From JBLWXV01 sp048267245 (GTDB taxonomy: Bacteria; Bdellovibrionota; Bacteriovoracia; Bacteriovoracales; Bacteriovoracaceae), in the NCBI GenBank assembly GCA_048267245.1, contig JBLWXV010000001.1, forward strand, positions 2,294,001 through 2,358,000: DNA of 64,000 nucleotides, in the 5' to 3' direction. This document shows positions 1 through 8,945 of this stretch, in pieces. Each line of letters starts with the position of its first letter. Position 1 is the first letter of the stretch. Made by a program: the position numbers and the translations under genes. A model generated the notes under the pieces. That model saw only the letters and a program-made list of their open reading frames with translations. It did no database searches and was not told the DNA's origin.

Positions 1-3000
1 AAGGCCGGTTCTGCTGGAGTTGTTCAATTCAAAAAGAGCAGCGAAGCAAGAAAATTTGATTACATGAGAAACCTCAATATCGCCGATCGCATCCACCTCT
101 CAAAAGAGAAGGACTTTGATCTTGATAGTGAATATCTCTACATTACTATGACTCACGGAACTCCACGCGAAGTTCTTCAGGCCGACCCGTTCTATCAAGG
201 CAATGAGAAACTCGTTCACCTGCGCTTTACGAAAGAAGGCCTAGAAGTCTACGAAAAAGATCGCGATGATCGCTTCAGAGCAAACTCACTCAACGAAAAG
301 CCAGTTCTTCTCATTCCTGGTGCTTATGAAGATTATAAGTGTCAAGAAGATAGCAATGGCAATTGCCTCGCTGGTATCCAATCAGATAACGATCTTACTT
401 GGGACCAAAAGCGCCTTTTCGTTCCTACATTTGAATCACTTCAAGTGAAGGAAATCAATACTCTTGACGTCTTCACCGTTGAAGCTGATCCGTGCCTAAT
501 TCCAAATGGAACGGCCCTGGCGAGCTATGAAGTTAAAAAAGGCGTCATTAACATTGAACTAGAAAAAACTTACAAGATGAGTAAGTCATGGAGATGTATT
601 GCAGAGCTCTACTTTGCTGACACTGATGCCTATACAGGTTTTTCTAATGGTGGTTTTAAAGTACGCTTCAACTACTCTATCGTTCGTCTGAAGGATCTTG
701 CCTCACCAGACTATGAGCCGGTTAATTACCCAATTGCCGACCACGATGAATTTGGTTTCTTTAAAAACTATGAGAGAAAACTTGGCGATTCATTTGATCC
801 ATCAAGAACGAATCAGAGTTACCTGCTCAATCGTTGGAACCCTAAGAAAAAGGTTATCACTTACCACCTAAGTGACACATTCAACGAACCAGAGCAAAAA
901 CTCATTAAAGAAGCTTCTTACAAAGTATTTGATGGAATCAACATTGCCCTTAAAAAGGCCAATGCCGGTATCCAGCTCAAACTTGAAGAACCATCTGGCA
1001 AACTCTCAGGTGACCTACGTCACAACGTTCTTCAGTTAATCACTGACCCTCTTTCAAACGGTCTTCTTGGTTATGCCCCAACTGTGACAAACCCGTACAC
1101 AGGTGAGATCCTCCAAGGACACGTTAATATGTACTCAGGTGTGATTCGCACAATGTCTCGCCGCGTGTGGGAAGGCATGGTTGACCTCACTGAGACACAA
1201 AAGAAAGAAGCAGACGCCAGTCAGACTCTCGATCTTGATATTCCAACAGACGATTCTGCTGGGTCACTTCCAACAAATGATCAGCTCCAAAAAGCTGCGA
1301 AGGCCCAAAATGCTCCACGCTCTGGCAAGCTCGCTCCTAGCGTACTTGCCAAATTTAAGCGCGGCGACCTCGCCAAGAAAGCAGATATTGGCAAATACCA
1401 AGATCGTGCCTACAAAGCGATTGCAGCTCGTCTTAAAGAAGTAAGACAAGAATCTAAGAAAGACGAAACAGATAAGATTGCGGGCAACCTCAAGTTTATC
1501 GAAAATCGCCTTACACGTTGGAGTGAGAACAACGCTTATGCCACAGAGTTTTATAGAATTGCTCACACAGCTAAGACTCTCTACCCAGGTATTAAGGAAA
1601 TCAAAGGTGTCCTTAAGGCCGACGGTACGCTTAAGCGTTGGAATGAGCTAAGTAAAGATCAGCAGAAAAAGGCCATGGATATCATGGTGCCATTTGTGTA
1701 CGTCTCTACTCTCGTTCACGAAATGGGTCACTCGCTAGGTCTGCGCCACAACTTCAATGGTTCATTTGACGCCGCCAACTTCTACACTGAAGCTGAGGCC
1801 CAAGCGCTTGGACTAAGATCGGCTCCGGCCTACTCTTCAATCATGGACTACTCTGCTTCAGAGCTTAATAACCTACTTGCCATGGGTAAGTATGATATTG
1901 CCGCTCTTCGCTTTGGGTATGCTCGTGAAGTAGAGCTTCAGAACGGTCAATTTGCAAAAGTTCCTACAACTCTGGAAGAACTTGAAGCCTCTGGTTCACT
2001 CTCAGCTGAGAGAAAAGCCTATGGTTTCTGTACAGATGAGAACGCTGGTCTCTCGGCCACTTGTAACCGCTTTGACGAGGGTTCAACCCTAGTTGAAATT
2101 GCCCAGGCCAAGATCGAAGACTATAAGCTCAACTACCGTTACAGAAACTTCCGTGACGATAGAGATGAATTCCGCGCAGAAGGTCTTCTTGAGTACACAA
2201 TTGCAAGAATGCGTGAATTTGATCGCATCAGAAACATCTTTGAAGAATGGGAATTCTTCCAGGGACTCTTTGGACCAATTACAATGATTCAGGGTTGTTC
2301 TCCTGATGAAGTAAAACAGTACCCAGTGTGTAAGCAGATTAACGATCGTCGTGATGCTGCTCTCATGGTTGGTAACTTCTTTGTAGAAATTCTTAAGACT
2401 CCTGATCACTTCTGCGCTGTGCTTGATCCAAAATCAAATAGCGTAGAAAAAGTAAAACTAGTTGATCTCTACAACGACGTTCGCTGGGATCACAGAGACG
2501 GACCATCGTCATGTTTTGACAAGATGATTGTCGATAAAGTGACTGCTGACGGTAAGCAAATCGTTGCCGAAGTTGGTAAGTTCCTAAATGGCTTTAGAGA
2601 CAATAATCCGAACTTCCCATACTCTAACGATCGTTTCGCTCGTGGTGTGTGGATTGATAAGATGATGGCAATGAAGGCGATCTATCAGCGCGAGTCTGGT
2701 AAGCCAACGACTGAGACAGAGCACTTGGCGCTTATTGATCACCCGCAAATTGCTCCACAGGTAGAAAACATTCTTGGTCACATTATGACTGGAGAAAAAC
2801 TTGCCAACCCGATCCTCTTTAGTGGACCGACTGGTAAGAGTGTTCCAGAAGATATTCTCACTTACTCTATCGGCGCCAATGAGCTTATCGATGGACCAAG
2901 TGACTCTATTGATGTGATTAAAGATTTCTTCGGTCTTCCTGAAACCGGTAAAGAGGCCCTTGGTAAAGCGCTTCTTGCTCAGGGAAGAAAATGGGGTCTC

Positions 3001-3642
3001 GTTGGTGACATTGAAACTCGCGACATCGCTCGCCGTGCAGTTAACTACTTTACAGTGAGAAAGTCGGATATCGCTGACAATATCAACCTTGGTGCGTTCC
3101 AGAGCATGAGAATTGGTGAAGTAAACTACAGTGCTGGTGATGAAAATAAACTCGCCACGGGCATGGTTCACACAACTCTCATTGCTCAAAATTTCTCACC
3201 TGAGACTCAAGAAGCAATGACTAAGGCTTTCCTTGCGAGAATCAACAAGGACATTGTAGGGGAGATGACTCAGCTTAAACTCTTTGCTCTTACAAGCACT
3301 GATGTTGAGTGGGAAGAGTTCTTGATGGCCGTTATGGGTGGATCATTCTCTTCTCAGGATGCATTCACTAAGCTTACTCAGGAACTTGGTCTAAACAAAG
3401 CCTTCTCGTTCCTCTCAAACGCTCCAAGTAGTGAGGAAGAACTCAATGAAGTGATTGAAATTCGTCAGAAATCATTCACTCCAGCTGACGACGCTTCTGA
3501 TCTTGAAAAAGAATTCTACAACGTAGACCTTCTTCTTCTTCAAAAGTTCCTCACTGGTGGCATGAGTTCTGAGGCGATCCAGGCTTCAATTACGAATATG
3601 AAGTACCTGCCTCAGCACGTTAAAGAAATCGATACAAACTAA
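1..3642 (+). CDS. Large zinc-dependent metalloprotease (5' end outside the window)
   Basis: The reading frame is open from base 1 through the first in-frame ATG at 64, so the gene starts upstream of the window and at least 1213 residues are visible. Counting from ATG 64, the zinc site HEMGHSLGLRH lies at residues 552-562 (ligands H552, H556, H562; catalytic E553), with a downstream MDYSA Met-turn. This HExxHxxGxxH plus MDY arrangement is typical of the gluzincin/metzincin-like DUF4953/DUF5117 zinc proteases of Gram-negative bacteria. The signal peptide, if any, lies upstream and cannot be seen. A long, charged linker (about residues 375-490) precedes the catalytic domain. Role is inferred: extracytoplasmic proteolysis, plausible for a scavenging or predatory lifestyle. 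A strong intrinsic terminator follows immediately, so the gene ends its transcript. Confidence 0.85.
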   Translation, partial: KAGSAGVVQFKKSSEARKFDYMRNLNIADRIHLSKEKDFDLDSEYLYITMTHGTPREVLQADPFYQGNEKLVHLRFTKEGLEVYEKDRDDRFRANSLNEKPVLLIPGAYEDYKCQEDSNGNCLAGIQSDNDLTWDQKRLFVPTFESLQVKEINTLDVFTVEADPCLIPNGTALASYEVKKGVINIELEKTYKMSKSWRCIAELYFADTDAYTGFSNGGFKVRFNYSIVRLKDLASPDYEPVNYPIADHDEFGFFKNYERKLGDSFDPSRTNQSYLLNRWNPKKKVITYHLSDTFNEPEQKLIKEASYKVFDGINIALKKANAGIQLKLEEPSGKLSGDLRHNVLQLITDPLSNGLLGYAPTVTNPYTGEILQGHVNMYSGVIRTMSRRVWEGMVDLTETQKKEADASQTLDLDIPTDDSAGSLPTNDQLQKAAKAQNAPRSGKLAPSVLAKFKRGDLAKKADIGKYQDRAYKAIAARLKEVRQESKKDETDKIAGNLKFIENRLTRWSENNAYATEFYRIAHTAKTLYPGIKEIKGVLKADGTLKRWNELSKDQQKKAMDIMVPFVYVSTLVHEMGHSLGLRHNFNGSFDAANFYTEAEAQALGLRSAPAYSSIMDYSASELNNLLAMGKYDIAALRFGYAREVELQNGQFAKVPTTLEELEASGSLSAERKAYGFCTDENAGLSATCNRFDEGSTLVEIAQAKIEDYKLNYRYRNFRDDRDEFRAEGLLEYTIARMREFDRIRNIFEEWEFFQGLFGPITMIQGCSPDEVKQYPVCKQINDRRDAALMVGNFFVEILKTPDHFCAVLDPKSNSVEKVKLVDLYNDVRWDHRDGPSSCFDKMIVDKVTADGKQIVAEVGKFLNGFRDNNPNFPYSNDRFARGVWIDKMMAMKAIYQRESGKPTTETEHLALIDHPQIAPQVENILGHIMTGEKLANPILFSGPTGKSVPEDILTYSIGANELIDGPSDSIDVIKDFFGLPETGKEALGKALLAQGRKWGLVGDIETRDIARRAVNYFTVRKSDIADNINLGAFQSMRIGEVNYSAGDENKLATGMVHTTLIAQNFSPETQEAMTKAFLARINKDIVGEMTQLKLFALTSTDVEWEEFLMAVMGGSFSSQDAFTKLTQELGLNKAFSFLSNAPSSEEELNEVIEIRQKSFTPADDASDLEKEFYNVDLLLLQKFLTGGMSSEAIQASITNMKYLPQHVKEIDTN

Positions 3643-3649
3643 GAATAAG

Positions 3650-3675
3650 GGCCCTCGCAAGAGGGCCTTTTTTTT
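3650..3675 (+). terminator. Intrinsic terminator after the metalloprotease gene
   Basis: A 7-bp stem GGCCCTC/GAGGGCC closes a GCAA tetraloop and is followed by eight T residues. It sits 8 bases after the metalloprotease stop and its T-tract touches the stop codon of the convergent fimbrial tip gene. It may also stop minus-strand transcripts, since an A-tract lies on its other side. Confidence 0.9.
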
Positions 3676-4613
3676 CAGATGGCCTCTACACTCACAGTAA
3701 TCACATCGCGGTAATCCCCTGCCGGTCTTGAACTCACATCACCAATTTTCACTTCAACAGGATAGAGATCCCCTGCCTCAGAGGTTGGCATTTGAGACTC
3801 TCCAGCAAGACTTGGAGAATTTAGGCCCGAATTAAGAGAAATTTTTCGACCAGAAACAAATAATTCATAGCCCACATTTGAGCTGCGACTCACGTGCTTT
3901 AGAGCTCCATTATTTTGACTTGAAAGATAGAGGCGGTGCCCGATATTGGCCCGCACTCGAATGTCCATTCGCCCAGATTCTCCGGCCGTGAGTTGCCCAA
4001 AGTTTAAGGTGTGAGTTGTATCATTTTCATCAAAGGGTCTGCCTACATCAACGAGTGAAAGCCCGATATTTTGCCCAACAATGATTTGTACCGGAAAGTC
4101 GGCATAGCTTTGCAGGCGATCACTTGCTAGTTTGTGAGCGTAGAGGTTAACTCTCACGGTATCAAAGTAAACTCCCGCCCGCGGAAGAGAGCCCACCTCT
4201 GGGATGAGAATCCAGAAATTCTCACTCTTAGTTTGATTGGGGCGATTGGAGAGGAATTTATCTTCAATAACATTCTGCTCTGTTGCCTCCGGCAAATCTT
4301 TTAAAAGCGTTTGCCCAGAAGATGCTTTATAGAGATTATAGGAAATCTTGGGCCCCTCGCTGTGTCTGGCCGCCCTGGCATAGACGTTCTCTCGTCCTTT
4401 GCCAAAGCCCACAAAGTACTTGTGACACTGCCCATGAGTAATTGAGCCCGACTTCAGGACAACGTTTTCTTGACGATCAATGCGTGAGCCATCCCAATGA
4501 ATTACCAGTGGATCAACTTCAATGCGATGACCACAATGCCCCCAATTTTCGGCAAAGACTGGTTGCCCAATCGAGGTGAAGAAAAGAATGTTAAAAATCA
4601 ATAAGGCCTTCAT
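3675..4613 (-). CDS. Fimbrial tip protein with spore-coat-U-like domains (archaic pilus)
   Basis: A 312-residue exported protein with a signal peptide ending near residue 21 (QPVFA). The first domain carries a Cys pair in WGHCGHR and HGQCHK. The second has the pattern NFGQLTAGESGR ... AGDYRDVITVSVEA, characteristic of spore coat U (SCPU) domains found in archaic, Csu-type pilus subunits. Two domains at the distal end of the operon suggest a two-domain tip adhesin like CsuE. The start is fixed by an ATGA overlap with the usher stop (4610-4613), indicating translational coupling. It is the last gene of the pilus operon and ends against the shared terminator. The adhesin role is inferred from order and domain type; a receptor cannot be guessed. 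Confidence 0.7.
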   Translation of the reverse strand: MKALLIFNILFFTSIGQPVFAENWGHCGHRIEVDPLVIHWDGSRIDRQENVVLKSGSITHGQCHKYFVGFGKGRENVYARAARHSEGPKISYNLYKASSGQTLLKDLPEATEQNVIEDKFLSNRPNQTKSENFWILIPEVGSLPRAGVYFDTVRVNLYAHKLASDRLQSYADFPVQIIVGQNIGLSLVDVGRPFDENDTTHTLNFGQLTAGESGRMDIRVRANIGHRLYLSSQNNGALKHVSRSSNVGYELFVSGRKISLNSGLNSPSLAGESQMPTSEAGDLYPVEVKIGDVSSRPAGDYRDVITVSVEAI

Positions 4614-7045
4614 TTGAGCTCCCTTACTGGCACTTCAATTAAACCACGAGTATAGGGAGTCAGGTCAAGCTGAGCACGTCCTACCCCCTCTATCAAGATT
4701 TCATATATGCCTGGGCTTAGATCTTCTAAGAAATATTGACCACTACGGTCGGTGAAAAAGGGCAAGGCCACGCCATCTTTAGACGTCACGACCCCGACTT
4801 TAAGAGATACTGGCACTAGCTCGCCTTTATGTTTTTTAACGAGCACTCCTCGTGCCATAAGAACTCCACCTGAGCCAACCGTGACAAAGTGGCCAGTTCG
4901 ATGACCTGGAAAGAGCACAATACTCTCATCTCCAATATCAAGTCCTGCCTCCAACTCGCGGGCATCAAAGTTAAGCATAGTGTATTGATAGGGGGTGAGT
5001 TCAGGTAGGAGTGCGGCCCCAAATGAATTAATCTCTGACTCTCCTTCTAGCTGGGAAGTGCCTACTCCAATCACACTATCCTCCAGCTCTGGATGGGGGG
5101 CGAGTACAGCAAAGCTTCCGCGTATTGGCCGTCCGATAGCAAAGCCCCCAGGCACGACACCTATGCCAAAGCTTGCCCCTAGCCCCGTCCTAGCGTAGGT
5201 TTGGTCAGTTCCCTTAGATCTCGTCACACCTTGATCGAAACTGAGCTGAGCTCGGCTAGCAAGATAACTTCCGTTGAAATCAAGAGTTGTATTCTCTTGA
5301 GAGTTTTGCAGACTCCCCCTCGACTCTAGACTGCCAAGCCTGGTGTAAGGGGAGCTAATCCAATCGAGTCGTTGTAGCTTATTTTGGCCATCTACTGAAG
5401 CCGTCACTGTTTGACCGCCCTCGGGAATATTCCAGGTTAAGAAGAAATAGTAACTTTCACGCCACTCACGGGTATTATCTCGATCTTTTGAAATATATGA
5501 AGAGACCAGCCAATTTCGGGCAAAACGCCAACTCGCACTCACACTTGCGCCGTATCCAGGAGCTCCCAAGCGATAGAGTGCATAATTGAGCCCGAGGTTC
5601 GCACTTAGCGAGCGAGAAAGGTCAATGCCTTGAAAGAGTCCAAAGCGGTGAGCAAGTTCAGAGTAACTTCCGACTTCGAGGAAATTTTGATAGTGAGGTG
5701 AAATCCACTCATGAGTGAATTGATAGCGCGAACCTACCCCCTCTAGCGAAGAGAGCTGATAGGTGTATTCAAAACGAGAGGTCACACCGCGGGGATTTTC
5801 TGGCGCACGTGAGTAGGCCAGTTCATGAGACCACACACCAATATCTGTAGAAAGTGTATTTTCAACGCCAATATTTGAGCGCTCATCATTTGTCAGCGCA
5901 AAGACACCACTGGTCCAATAGGAATTGATACCTCTACGCCAAAACGAGTTTAAAATTAATCCGTAGTGATCTTCGTTATAGTGACGAATACCATCTTGTT
6001 CTGTACGCAGAACCCCTAAGTTAAAACTATATTCATCAAAGCCCGCGCGAAGAAGCTTAGTTGAAGTGAATCGCTTAAAAGTAATTGTCGACTCTTCTCC
6101 ATAGAAATCGCGAATATCAAGCCTGATCTCGTTGACTCCATTATTGAGCGGTAAATCTAATAGTGAATGCCGACCCGCCGGGAGGAAAACAGAGCGCACG
6201 AGCTGGCCATTGACATAGACTTTTACCAATGACTTCGACTTTAAATAGAACTCTTGGTCATTTAAAGGAGTTACGATACGGTAGGGATCAAGGCTCGACT
6301 CGCGTGAAAAACTTAGCCCGCCCAAGGCCAGGGCACTTTGTAAATTCATAACGGGGTAGACCAAATCTCCCATCTGAGAGCGCAGCAAGTGAGAAGGAAA
6401 ATCTCTGACGATTCTCACATCTCCACGTCGTATAGAGTCTTCATCACTTGAATAATGTCCACTCGCCTCAAGGACAAATCGATGAAATTGAAATGCTCCA
6501 TCGAGATCAGCAGTAGTTTCGCTATTATCCGCCCCAGCTTCAACATCTCCATAGGCGAAGTCTTGGCGTAAAGATGAATTGAGCGCTAAACTCCAGGGAG
6601 CAGGATCTAGTGAGCTCTTGGCCCAAGCGGGAATATCTGACTTCCAACTTGCCACCTGGGCCACCTGAAGTTCTATGGGAAGATTGAGAAAGAGAGTGAG
6701 AGTCCTGGGATCATAGTTGGCGCCTACTCCAATCTCGATCAAATTCTCTGGACTCAAAGTCTGGGCGAGTGCTTGGAATTTCTTCTTTCCCTCCTCTGAG
6801 AGAAAAGGATTCATTAAAGAGAGTAAGTCAGTCTTTTTAATAAAGATTAAATCACCAAGCGCCGTCACTTCAACTGGGAGATCGCCCAAGACTGAACGTG
6901 AACTAATCACACGAATATCAGTTTGCCTGCGCTCTTCTTGCGCTTTCTTACCAAAGACTTTTTGAAATAAATCCTGCTCACTCTGAGCAAGGAGTGAGAA
7001 CGGGCATAAAAGGCAGAGGACTAAAGCGGTAAGTTGCGCTTTTAT
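4610..7045 (-). CDS. Outer-membrane fimbrial usher, start probably at non-canonical ATA
   Basis: Usher of the archaic chaperone-usher family. It shows the plug/beta-barrel hallmark VKVYVNGQLVRSVFLPAGRH followed by LPLNNGVNEIRLDIRDFYG, then a long beta-rich barrel and a C-terminal carboxypeptidase-like segment (YFLEDLSPGIYEILIEG). The first conventional start is GTG at 6910, but that product (766 aa) would have no export signal. In the same frame upstream lies KAQLTALVLCLLCPFSLLA, an ideal signal peptide. It is preceded by an ATA codon at 7045-7043, itself 9 bases after AAAGAGG on the minus strand. No ATG, GTG or TTG exists in this stretch; ATT at 7054 is the only other near-cognate candidate. 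Using ATA the protein is 811 residues. The start overlaps the region just after the chaperone stop (7050), and the stop overlaps the tip gene (ATGA). Confidence 0.85.
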   Translation of the reverse strand: MKAQLTALVLCLLCPFSLLAQSEQDLFQKVFGKKAQEERRQTDIRVISSRSVLGDLPVEVTALGDLIFIKKTDLLSLMNPFLSEEGKKKFQALAQTLSPENLIEIGVGANYDPRTLTLFLNLPIELQVAQVASWKSDIPAWAKSSLDPAPWSLALNSSLRQDFAYGDVEAGADNSETTADLDGAFQFHRFVLEASGHYSSDEDSIRRGDVRIVRDFPSHLLRSQMGDLVYPVMNLQSALALGGLSFSRESSLDPYRIVTPLNDQEFYLKSKSLVKVYVNGQLVRSVFLPAGRHSLLDLPLNNGVNEIRLDIRDFYGEESTITFKRFTSTKLLRAGFDEYSFNLGVLRTEQDGIRHYNEDHYGLILNSFWRRGINSYWTSGVFALTNDERSNIGVENTLSTDIGVWSHELAYSRAPENPRGVTSRFEYTYQLSSLEGVGSRYQFTHEWISPHYQNFLEVGSYSELAHRFGLFQGIDLSRSLSANLGLNYALYRLGAPGYGASVSASWRFARNWLVSSYISKDRDNTREWRESYYFFLTWNIPEGGQTVTASVDGQNKLQRLDWISSPYTRLGSLESRGSLQNSQENTTLDFNGSYLASRAQLSFDQGVTRSKGTDQTYARTGLGASFGIGVVPGGFAIGRPIRGSFAVLAPHPELEDSVIGVGTSQLEGESEINSFGAALLPELTPYQYTMLNFDARELEAGLDIGDESIVLFPGHRTGHFVTVGSGGVLMARGVLVKKHKGELVPVSLKVGVVTSKDGVALPFFTDRSGQYFLEDLSPGIYEILIEGVGRAQLDLTPYTRGLIEVPVRELK

Positions 7046-7049
7046 AGGC

Positions 7050-7820
7050 CTAATCCTCTTTGCTAATAGCTGTAAAATTAACTTTTAGGTCTTTAGCATC
7101 TTTTTTTAAGACTTCATCGAAGACACCGACGAGAGAAATAGTAAAGATACGCTCATGCCCTGCTAGGATATTTTCTCCAAAAAAACCTTTCAGAGCTTTT
7201 GCATCCCTAAGCACTCGCTTGAGTTTTTTTCCCTGGATAGAGGCCGAAATCTCAAGGCCCTGATCATCAAGAATTTTATGAACAGTCCCCGTATTCTTAA
7301 GCGTTAAGACAAGTGAGTCTTTATCAATTTTAGAATTTTGAATTTCAACTTGTTCAACAATCTTATCTGGTAACACATACAAAGCGGCAATATAGCGAAG
7401 AAGTACATTGATCCCGGCACCTTCATCCTGCTTTTGCTCCTTTTCAAGAGGCAGCGGCAATTGTTCGGCGATAATTCTAAAGGCGCGCTCTTCATTGTGC
7501 TCAGATTTACCTCCGGCCATGTAGCGCACGTTAATACTTCTCTTTTCTCCAGGACTCAAAATCACTTGAGTGGGAAAAACGAGAAAATCTTCCCCTACGG
7601 GCGGATACTTTTCTTTGCCATATTCATCCACTACACGCTTTACCAGAGTCACTTGTACTGGCACCGCCTTGTCGCCATCATTTTCGACCTGAAAAGTAGT
7701 TCTCGCCTCTTTACCTAAAGCCTTTATCTCTGCAGACATGGGAGTTAACTTAAAAGCAAAAGCCTGTGAGCACAGAAAAAATGTAGTTAAAAATGTTGTA
7801 AATAGAAGGCGATAGAACAT
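7050..7820 (-). CDS. Periplasmic pilus chaperone (PapD/CsuC-like)
   Basis: A 256-residue protein with a signal peptide ending at SQAFA (about residue 22). The immunoglobulin-like fold of pilus chaperones is indicated by FLVFPTQVILSPGEKRSINVRYMAGG, the F1-G1 region that donates a strand to subunits, and by KLTPMSAEIKA at the mature N-terminus. Chaperones of this type hold unassembled pilin subunits in the periplasm and deliver them to the usher encoded immediately downstream. It ends in TAG at 7050; the SD used by the usher (AAAGAGG) lies inside its last codons. A 76-base spacer separates it from the small secreted gene upstream. Confidence 0.88.
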   Translation of the reverse strand: MFYRLLFTTFLTTFFLCSQAFAFKLTPMSAEIKALGKEARTTFQVENDGDKAVPVQVTLVKRVVDEYGKEKYPPVGEDFLVFPTQVILSPGEKRSINVRYMAGGKSEHNEERAFRIIAEQLPLPLEKEQKQDEGAGINVLLRYIAALYVLPDKIVEQVEIQNSKIDKDSLVLTLKNTGTVHKILDDQGLEISASIQGKKLKRVLRDAKALKGFFGENILAGHERIFTISLVGVFDEVLKKDAKDLKVNFTAISKED

Positions 7821-7896
7821 GTGATTGACCTCTCATCCATGAGATACAGATTCACAGTAATTTTAGATTCTAGAGTCCAAGATGACAAAGATTAGT

Positions 7897-8187
7897 TTAG
7901 GGAGAGATGATCTCGAGAATGACTGGTTCACGTGAACCGGGAACCTTTAAAGTCGCCTCACTCGCCACTCTAACGACGTAGTTGCTCTCATCTTCTTGAG
8001 CTGTGCGATAGCTCATGAGAAAGGGAAAATTGGCCCGAGCTTTAAGCATCTGCCCTTGGGCATCAAAGTCTATATCTACTGAAGCAGGAGCTCGTCCTAT
8101 AATTCTTAGAGAAGAAGAATCCGCCTGAGTCTGAGGGGATAATAGCCAGCACGATAGGAGAAGAGTAAAAAAATAAAAGGGCTTCAT
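7897..8187 (-). CDS. Small secreted protein of the pilus operon (possible minor subunit)
   Basis: A 96-residue protein with a clear signal peptide (MKPFYFFTLLLSCWLLSP...QADS). The mature part of about 74 residues has alternating hydrophobic residues compatible with beta strands, but is shorter than a normal pilin, and no family is recognised. It lies between the major pilin and the chaperone, where archaic operons encode minor subunits, so a minor pilin or assembly accessory role is inferred. Its ATG (8187) lies inside the arm of a terminator-like hairpin (8178-8227), so translation is likely restricted by RNA structure. Confidence 0.65.
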   Translation of the reverse strand: MKPFYFFTLLLSCWLLSPQTQADSSSLRIIGRAPASVDIDFDAQGQMLKARANFPFLMSYRTAQEDESNYVVRVASEATLKVPGSREPVILEIISP

Positions 8188-8227
8188 CTATACCTGATCG
8201 GAAGAATCAGGTATAAACTAAAGCCCT
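8178..8227 (-). terminator. Intra-operon terminator hairpin after the major pilin gene
   Basis: Read on the minus strand, an outer stem AGGGCTT/AAGCCCT (8221-8227 with 8178-8184) encloses an inner perfect 10-bp stem TATACCTGAT/ATCAGGTATA (8206-8215 with 8189-8198). It is followed by a T-rich run TTTTATTTTTTT. The structure includes the ATG of the next gene. It should end most transcripts after the pilin gene, letting few continue to chaperone and usher. Confidence 0.7.
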
Positions 8228-8247
8228 ATTTTACCTTTTAATTTCGG

Positions 8248-8733
8248 TTACTTAGCTTGGATCGTAAATGTCACAGTTTCCGCATAATTACCCGAGACGA
8301 GCTGAGCGGCCGGAACACCTGTATAGCGCACGCGAATCTTCTTATTGACGTCATAGACTCCGCCGCCAACGTTGGCCACTTCGATATTGTTGCCAATATT
8401 CACTTCTGAGTTTTCATAGACCAGCTTGTAGTTAAAGATCTTGCTATTGTCAGTTTGGTTGCGAAGCTTTCCCTCGTGACTCACAAGAACTCTGTATCCA
8501 TTTTGAGCGTTTGAAACTTCGCGAACGTTGGCCACTTCGATATCGGTATTCTTCGTGAGGTCTAGACCACTATATGTTCCATCATTGGGTGTTGAATCGG
8601 TTGGAACTACCGTAATAGCGAGCTCTTGATTAATTGTCCCTTGTAGAGTGAGAGTTCCACTAGTGGCAGCGTGAGCGATACCTGTAAGAGCAAGAGTAGA
8701 GACAGCAAGCAAAAGTATATTCGAAAGTTTCAT
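8248..8733 (-). CDS. Major pilin of the archaic chaperone-usher operon
   Basis: A 161-residue exported subunit. The start at 8733 was chosen over an ATG at 8793 because GGAGGA stands 4-5 bases before it and the signal peptide (about 22 residues, ending GIAHA) begins there. The mature N-terminus (SGTLTLQGTINQ) looks like the donor strand of a pilin, and the C-terminus SGNYAETVTFTIQAK matches the last strand of spore-coat-U-type subunits. The phrase EVANV occurs twice (around residues 66 and 118), a short internal repeat. First gene of the operon and probably its most abundant product, because a terminator hairpin follows directly. No cysteines are present in the mature chain. Confidence 0.75.
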   Translation of the reverse strand: MKLSNILLLAVSTLALTGIAHAATSGTLTLQGTINQELAITVVPTDSTPNDGTYSGLDLTKNTDIEVANVREVSNAQNGYRVLVSHEGKLRNQTDNSKIFNYKLVYENSEVNIGNNIEVANVGGGVYDVNKKIRVRYTGVPAAQLVSGNYAETVTFTIQAK

Positions 8734-8739
8734 TAGTCC

Positions 8740-8804
8740 TCCAGACAAATCCATAAAGTGAGACTCACTAGTATTATGCAGAGTGTGGGCCAAATTTGTC
8801 TGGA
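8740..8804 (-). promoter_or_regulatory. Inverted repeat in the leader of the pilin gene
   Basis: Eleven-base arms TCCAGACAAAT (8740-8750) and ATTTGTCTGGA (8794-8804) enclose 43 bases containing a second palindrome AGTGAGACTCACT (8757-8769). The proximal arm overlaps the edge of the pilin Shine-Dalgarno sequence. If transcribed, this is a long hairpin controlling translation; if not, it is a candidate operator. Confidence 0.5.
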
Positions 8805-8892
8805 GACGGCAGTCTCTGCCGCTCCCTTAGAGCAGCGTAAAAAGCAATTTTCTTCTTATAATTTCAATGATTTACAATGCGCTTACAAAACG

Positions 8893-8937
8893 AGTGTCAA
8901 AATGAGCAACACTCTGTCGCCACCCTGACACTTTTTT
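8893..8937. terminator. Hairpin between alkaline phosphatase and pilus genes
   Basis: Arms AGTGTCA (8893-8899) and TGACACT (8926-8932) enclose a smaller GCAAC/GTCGC hairpin. On the plus strand it ends in six T; on the minus strand TGACACT is followed by CGTTTTG. It lies 9 bases beyond the alkaline phosphatase stop, so it most likely terminates that gene. Confidence 0.5.
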
Positions 8938-8945
8938 GAAGCTAG

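Noticed and set aside
6900..6910. GTG at 6910 as the usher start
   Set aside because: It would remove the signal peptide encoded just upstream in the same frame, which an outer-membrane usher needs.
8740..8804. Phase-variable invertible promoter
   Set aside because: Only 43 bases between the arms and no recombinase gene nearby; an RNA hairpin or operator is more likely.
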